Position numbers and translations under genes: made by a program
Shown: piece after piece, positions 6,165-8,019 of the stretch
Layout of the letters: each line of letters begins with the position of its first letter
How positions within the stretch are numbered: position 1 is the stretch's first letter
Assembly: GCA_938005655.1 (NCBI GenBank)
Contig: CALLNA010000210.1
Location: 1 to 8,019, forward strand
Length of the DNA: 8,019 nucleotides
Origin: an uncultured Novosphingobium sp.
GTDB lineage: Bacteria > Pseudomonadota > Alphaproteobacteria > Sphingomonadales > Sphingomonadaceae
Reading direction: 5' to 3'
Notes under the pieces: generated by a model
Databases searched by the model: none
What the model saw: only the letters and a program-made list of their open reading frames with translations
What the model was told of the DNA's origin: nothing

Positions 6165-7771
6165 CAGCGGCGGCCCGGATTGCTGGGTGGGGATTGAACG
6201 GAAGAGGGCGGACTGTTCATCAGTGGACGCTCGCTGCTGCGTGGCCGGATATCGTCGGCGACGATCAGTTCGTCATGCCGGGGCGTGAAGTCGAGGCCGG
6301 ATCGCACGCCATAGATGTCCGCGAGGCGATACATCGGGATGACCGGCAGGCGGTCGGCCAGGATACGCTGGACCGAGGCCAGTTGCGCAGCCCGCCTCGC
6401 CGGATCGAGCTGCTCGCCGGCGCTCTTTATCAGTGCGGCATAGCCCGCATCCTTGAAATCGCTGACGCCCTTCCCCGTAAGGTTCGCGAACCGCGCCAGC
6501 GACGGCTCGCCATCGAACATCGAGCTGGTATAGCCGACGATGTACACGTCGGGCAGCTTGCGCCGCCGGATCATCGCGTTGAAGCGGGTGCCGTCCACGA
6601 GATCGAGCGCCACGGTGAAGCCTGCCTCCCGCAGCATCGCCGCGACGGCCATGGCTACTTCCCGGTCCTGGCTGAACACGCCCGAGGTGCCGACCATGCT
6701 CAGGGTGCGCCGGGGATCGTAGCCCGCCTGCCTGAGCAAGGCCTTTGCGAGCTGCGGATCATAGTTGCTGCGCCCGTCCAGCGTAGGATCGAAGCCCGGC
6801 GTGCCGGGATTGACCACCTGCAAAGTGGTTTCGCAGTGGCCGGAGAATATCGTCCGGCAGATCAGCGCGTCATCCACGGCCAGATCGATCGCACGCCGGA
6901 TGCGGACATCGCCGGTAACGCTTGCCGGCGAGGTCTTGACCACCATCTGCATCGTCCGCTGGCTTGCCCCCGACACCACCTTCAGGCGGGGCAGCGATGC
7001 GACACGGCCGACGTCGGACATCGGCAGGCCGACGGCGAGGTCCACGCTGCCCGCGACCAGCTCCGACACCCGTGTCGAATCGTCCGGCACCGCCCGGACG
7101 ACGACCGTCTTCCAGCCCGGCCTTCCGCCAAAGTAGCTCTCGTTGGCCGAAAGGACCACCTGGTCGTCCCTGCTCCAGCTCGTCACCTTGTAGGGGCCGG
7201 TTCCGACCGGCTGCCGCAGATAGTGCTGGAAGCCGTTCCGACGGATATAGGCGCTCGGCATGATGTAGGAACCGACCCGCGCCAGCCGGTTCAGCAGCAT
7301 GGGATCCGGCCGTTTGGTGACGATGTCCACGGTATAGGGATCGACGACCGCGACCTTGGCGATGACGCGATAGGCACTGTCCGTGACCAGGGGGTCCCGC
7401 GCCGCCCGCTCCAGCGTGAACTTCACGTCCTCGGCGCCGAACGCGCTGCCGTCATGCCACTTCACGTCGCGCCGGAGATGGAAGCGCCACGACCGATCCG
7501 ACGTCCTCTCCCAGGAAAGGGCCAGGTCGGGCGTCAGGTTCAGCGCCGCGTCCCACTTCACCAGGTGATTGAAGACGTTGACATGCACGGCCTCGAGCGA
7601 ACTGAGGCTGTAGTTCTGGACGTCGAACCCCCGGATGTCCTTCTGCACGGCGATGACCAGCGTCCCGGAGCGATCCCCCGCGCGCTGCGCGGGCCCGCAT
7701 CCCGGCAGCGACAGGGCCGCCAGGAATGCCAAGAGCAGGAAGCCGGCTCCGCACCGTTGTCCCGCCCTCAC
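6164..7771 (-). CDS. Family 5 extracellular solute-binding lipoprotein of the ABC importer
   Basis: This 535-residue periplasmic binding protein hands ligand to the two permeases. The N-terminus has a signal sequence, RAGQRC then a hydrophobic run at about 9-22, and LPGC with Cys25 as the probable lipidation site, so it is likely membrane-anchored. Typical family 5 features follow: a strand-rich start near GTLVIAVQKDIRGFD, the LTPDLALSWERTSDRSWRFH stretch (79-98), VKWHDGSAFGAEDVKFTLER (103-122), PVGTGPYKV (188-196), IRRAIDLAVDDALI (291-304) and VIPMYRLADIYGVR (477-490). The GTG start at 7769-7771 is the first start in the frame, puts the signal sequence at the N-terminus, and has GGAG 10 bases upstream. 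The last 28 residues (about 508-535) are a Ser/Pro/Arg-rich tail beyond the usual fold. The AD-type aspartate that grips a peptide N-terminus in OppA/DppA is not obvious (residues 412-424), so ligand may be a modified peptide, metallophore or opine rather than a plain peptide. Confidence 0.93.
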   Translation of the reverse strand: MRAGQRCGAGFLLLAFLAALSLPGCGPAQRAGDRSGTLVIAVQKDIRGFDVQNYSLSSLEAVHVNVFNHLVKWDAALNLTPDLALSWERTSDRSWRFHLRRDVKWHDGSAFGAEDVKFTLERAARDPLVTDSAYRVIAKVAVVDPYTVDIVTKRPDPMLLNRLARVGSYIMPSAYIRRNGFQHYLRQPVGTGPYKVTSWSRDDQVVLSANESYFGGRPGWKTVVVRAVPDDSTRVSELVAGSVDLAVGLPMSDVGRVASLPRLKVVSGASQRTMQMVVKTSPASVTGDVRIRRAIDLAVDDALICRTIFSGHCETTLQVVNPGTPGFDPTLDGRSNYDPQLAKALLRQAGYDPRRTLSMVGTSGVFSQDREVAMAVAAMLREAGFTVALDLVDGTRFNAMIRRRKLPDVYIVGYTSSMFDGEPSLARFANLTGKGVSDFKDAGYAALIKSAGEQLDPARRAAQLASVQRILADRLPVIPMYRLADIYGVRSGLDFTPRHDELIVADDIRPRSSERPLMNSPPSSVQSPPSNPGRR

Positions 7772-7805
7772 CGCGATGCCGCTCCGACGACCACCGCCCG
7801 ATCGG

Positions 7806-8019
7806 TCAGAACGCGGCGGAAATGCTGGCGTAGACGGTCCGGCGATCTCCGAAGAAGATGTACTGGGCCGATCCGCCGATCCAATAGGCCTTGTCGAGCA
7901 GGTTGTTCACGCCCACCCGGAAGGTGAGCTTGGGCTCCGCGCTGGTGACGTATCGCATGCCGAGATCGAAGATGGTGTAGCTCGGCGTCGTCAGCGTGAG
8001 CTGGCGGGTGCCGTTCTGA
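7806..8019 (-). CDS. TonB-dependent outer-membrane receptor, C-terminal end (cut by window edge)
   Basis: The last 71 residues of an outer-membrane beta-barrel receptor are encoded, read on the minus strand with stop TGA at 7806-7808 and the 5' part beyond the window. Seen: an amphipathic strand YTIFDLGMRYVTS, then the hallmark LTFRVGVNNLLDKAYW (the family's V.NL.DK.Y motif), then YIFFGDRRTVYASISAAF ending in the terminal phenylalanine used for barrel assembly. The G-x-x-R-T-V ending resembles siderophore-type receptors. Such receptors use TonB-ExbBD energy to bring large or scarce compounds into the periplasm. The gene ends 34 bases before the binding lipoprotein start on the same strand, so receptor and ABC importer probably handle the same ligand. 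The plug domain, TonB box and any signal-transduction extension cannot be seen. Family confidence is high; ligand is unknown. Confidence 0.9.
   Translation of the reverse strand, partial: QNGTRQLTLTTPSYTIFDLGMRYVTSAEPKLTFRVGVNNLLDKAYWIGGSAQYIFFGDRRTVYASISAAF

Noticed and set aside
4635..6197. 520-codon plus-strand open frame across both permease genes
   Set aside because: The two permease genes share the same frame, so the register shadow runs through both; the translation is low-complexity Arg/Gln/His-rich with no membrane segments or domain.
6194..7927. 577-codon plus-strand open frame opposite the binding protein
   Set aside because: It is in codon register with the lipoprotein gene, with a composition-driven translation and no family signal; the minus strand has clear family 5 motifs.

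Overview
The window is a GC-rich stretch with dense, gap-poor coding and essentially one transcription direction. It looks like a TonB-using Gram-negative bacterium. The high GC, the siderophore-type TonB-dependent receptor and the general protein character suggest an alphaproteobacterium, perhaps a sphingomonad. That placement is inference: no rRNA or other phylogenetic marker is present.

Layout: the left edge (1-417, plus strand) holds the C-terminal 138 residues of an alanine dehydrogenase. It converges, across 47 bases, on a long minus-strand gene train that runs from the right edge down to position 465. In transcription order the train encodes: the last 71 residues of a TonB-dependent outer-membrane receptor (8019-7806); a family 5 substrate-binding lipoprotein (7771-6164); two DppB/DppC-type permeases (6164-5232 and 5198-4353); a double ATPase with two complete ABC domains in one chain (4356-2698); a cytoplasmic S9 serine peptidase (2701-770); and a small glutaredoxin-like protein (728-465). 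Three junctions overlap by 1-4 bases (TGATG, GTGA, ATGA) and the other gaps are 33 to about 41 bases, so this reads as one operon. Its promoter lies beyond the right edge.

How it works together (inference): receptor, binding lipoprotein, two permeases and fused ATPase make a complete route from outside the cell to the cytoplasm for one ligand. The S9 peptidase, which lacks a signal peptide and is joined to the ATPase gene by a 4-base overlap, is placed to hydrolyse what arrives. The receptor tail resembles siderophore receptors, and family 5 binding proteins carry peptides, metallophores and opines. A peptide-like or metal-chelating compound that is imported and then cleaved is therefore the best reading. 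The ligand cannot be named from the sequence.

No RNA genes, CRISPR arrays, insertion sequences or long repeats were found. No stretch over 300 bases lacks a gene. The very long plus-strand open frames opposite the operon are codon-register shadows of the real genes.
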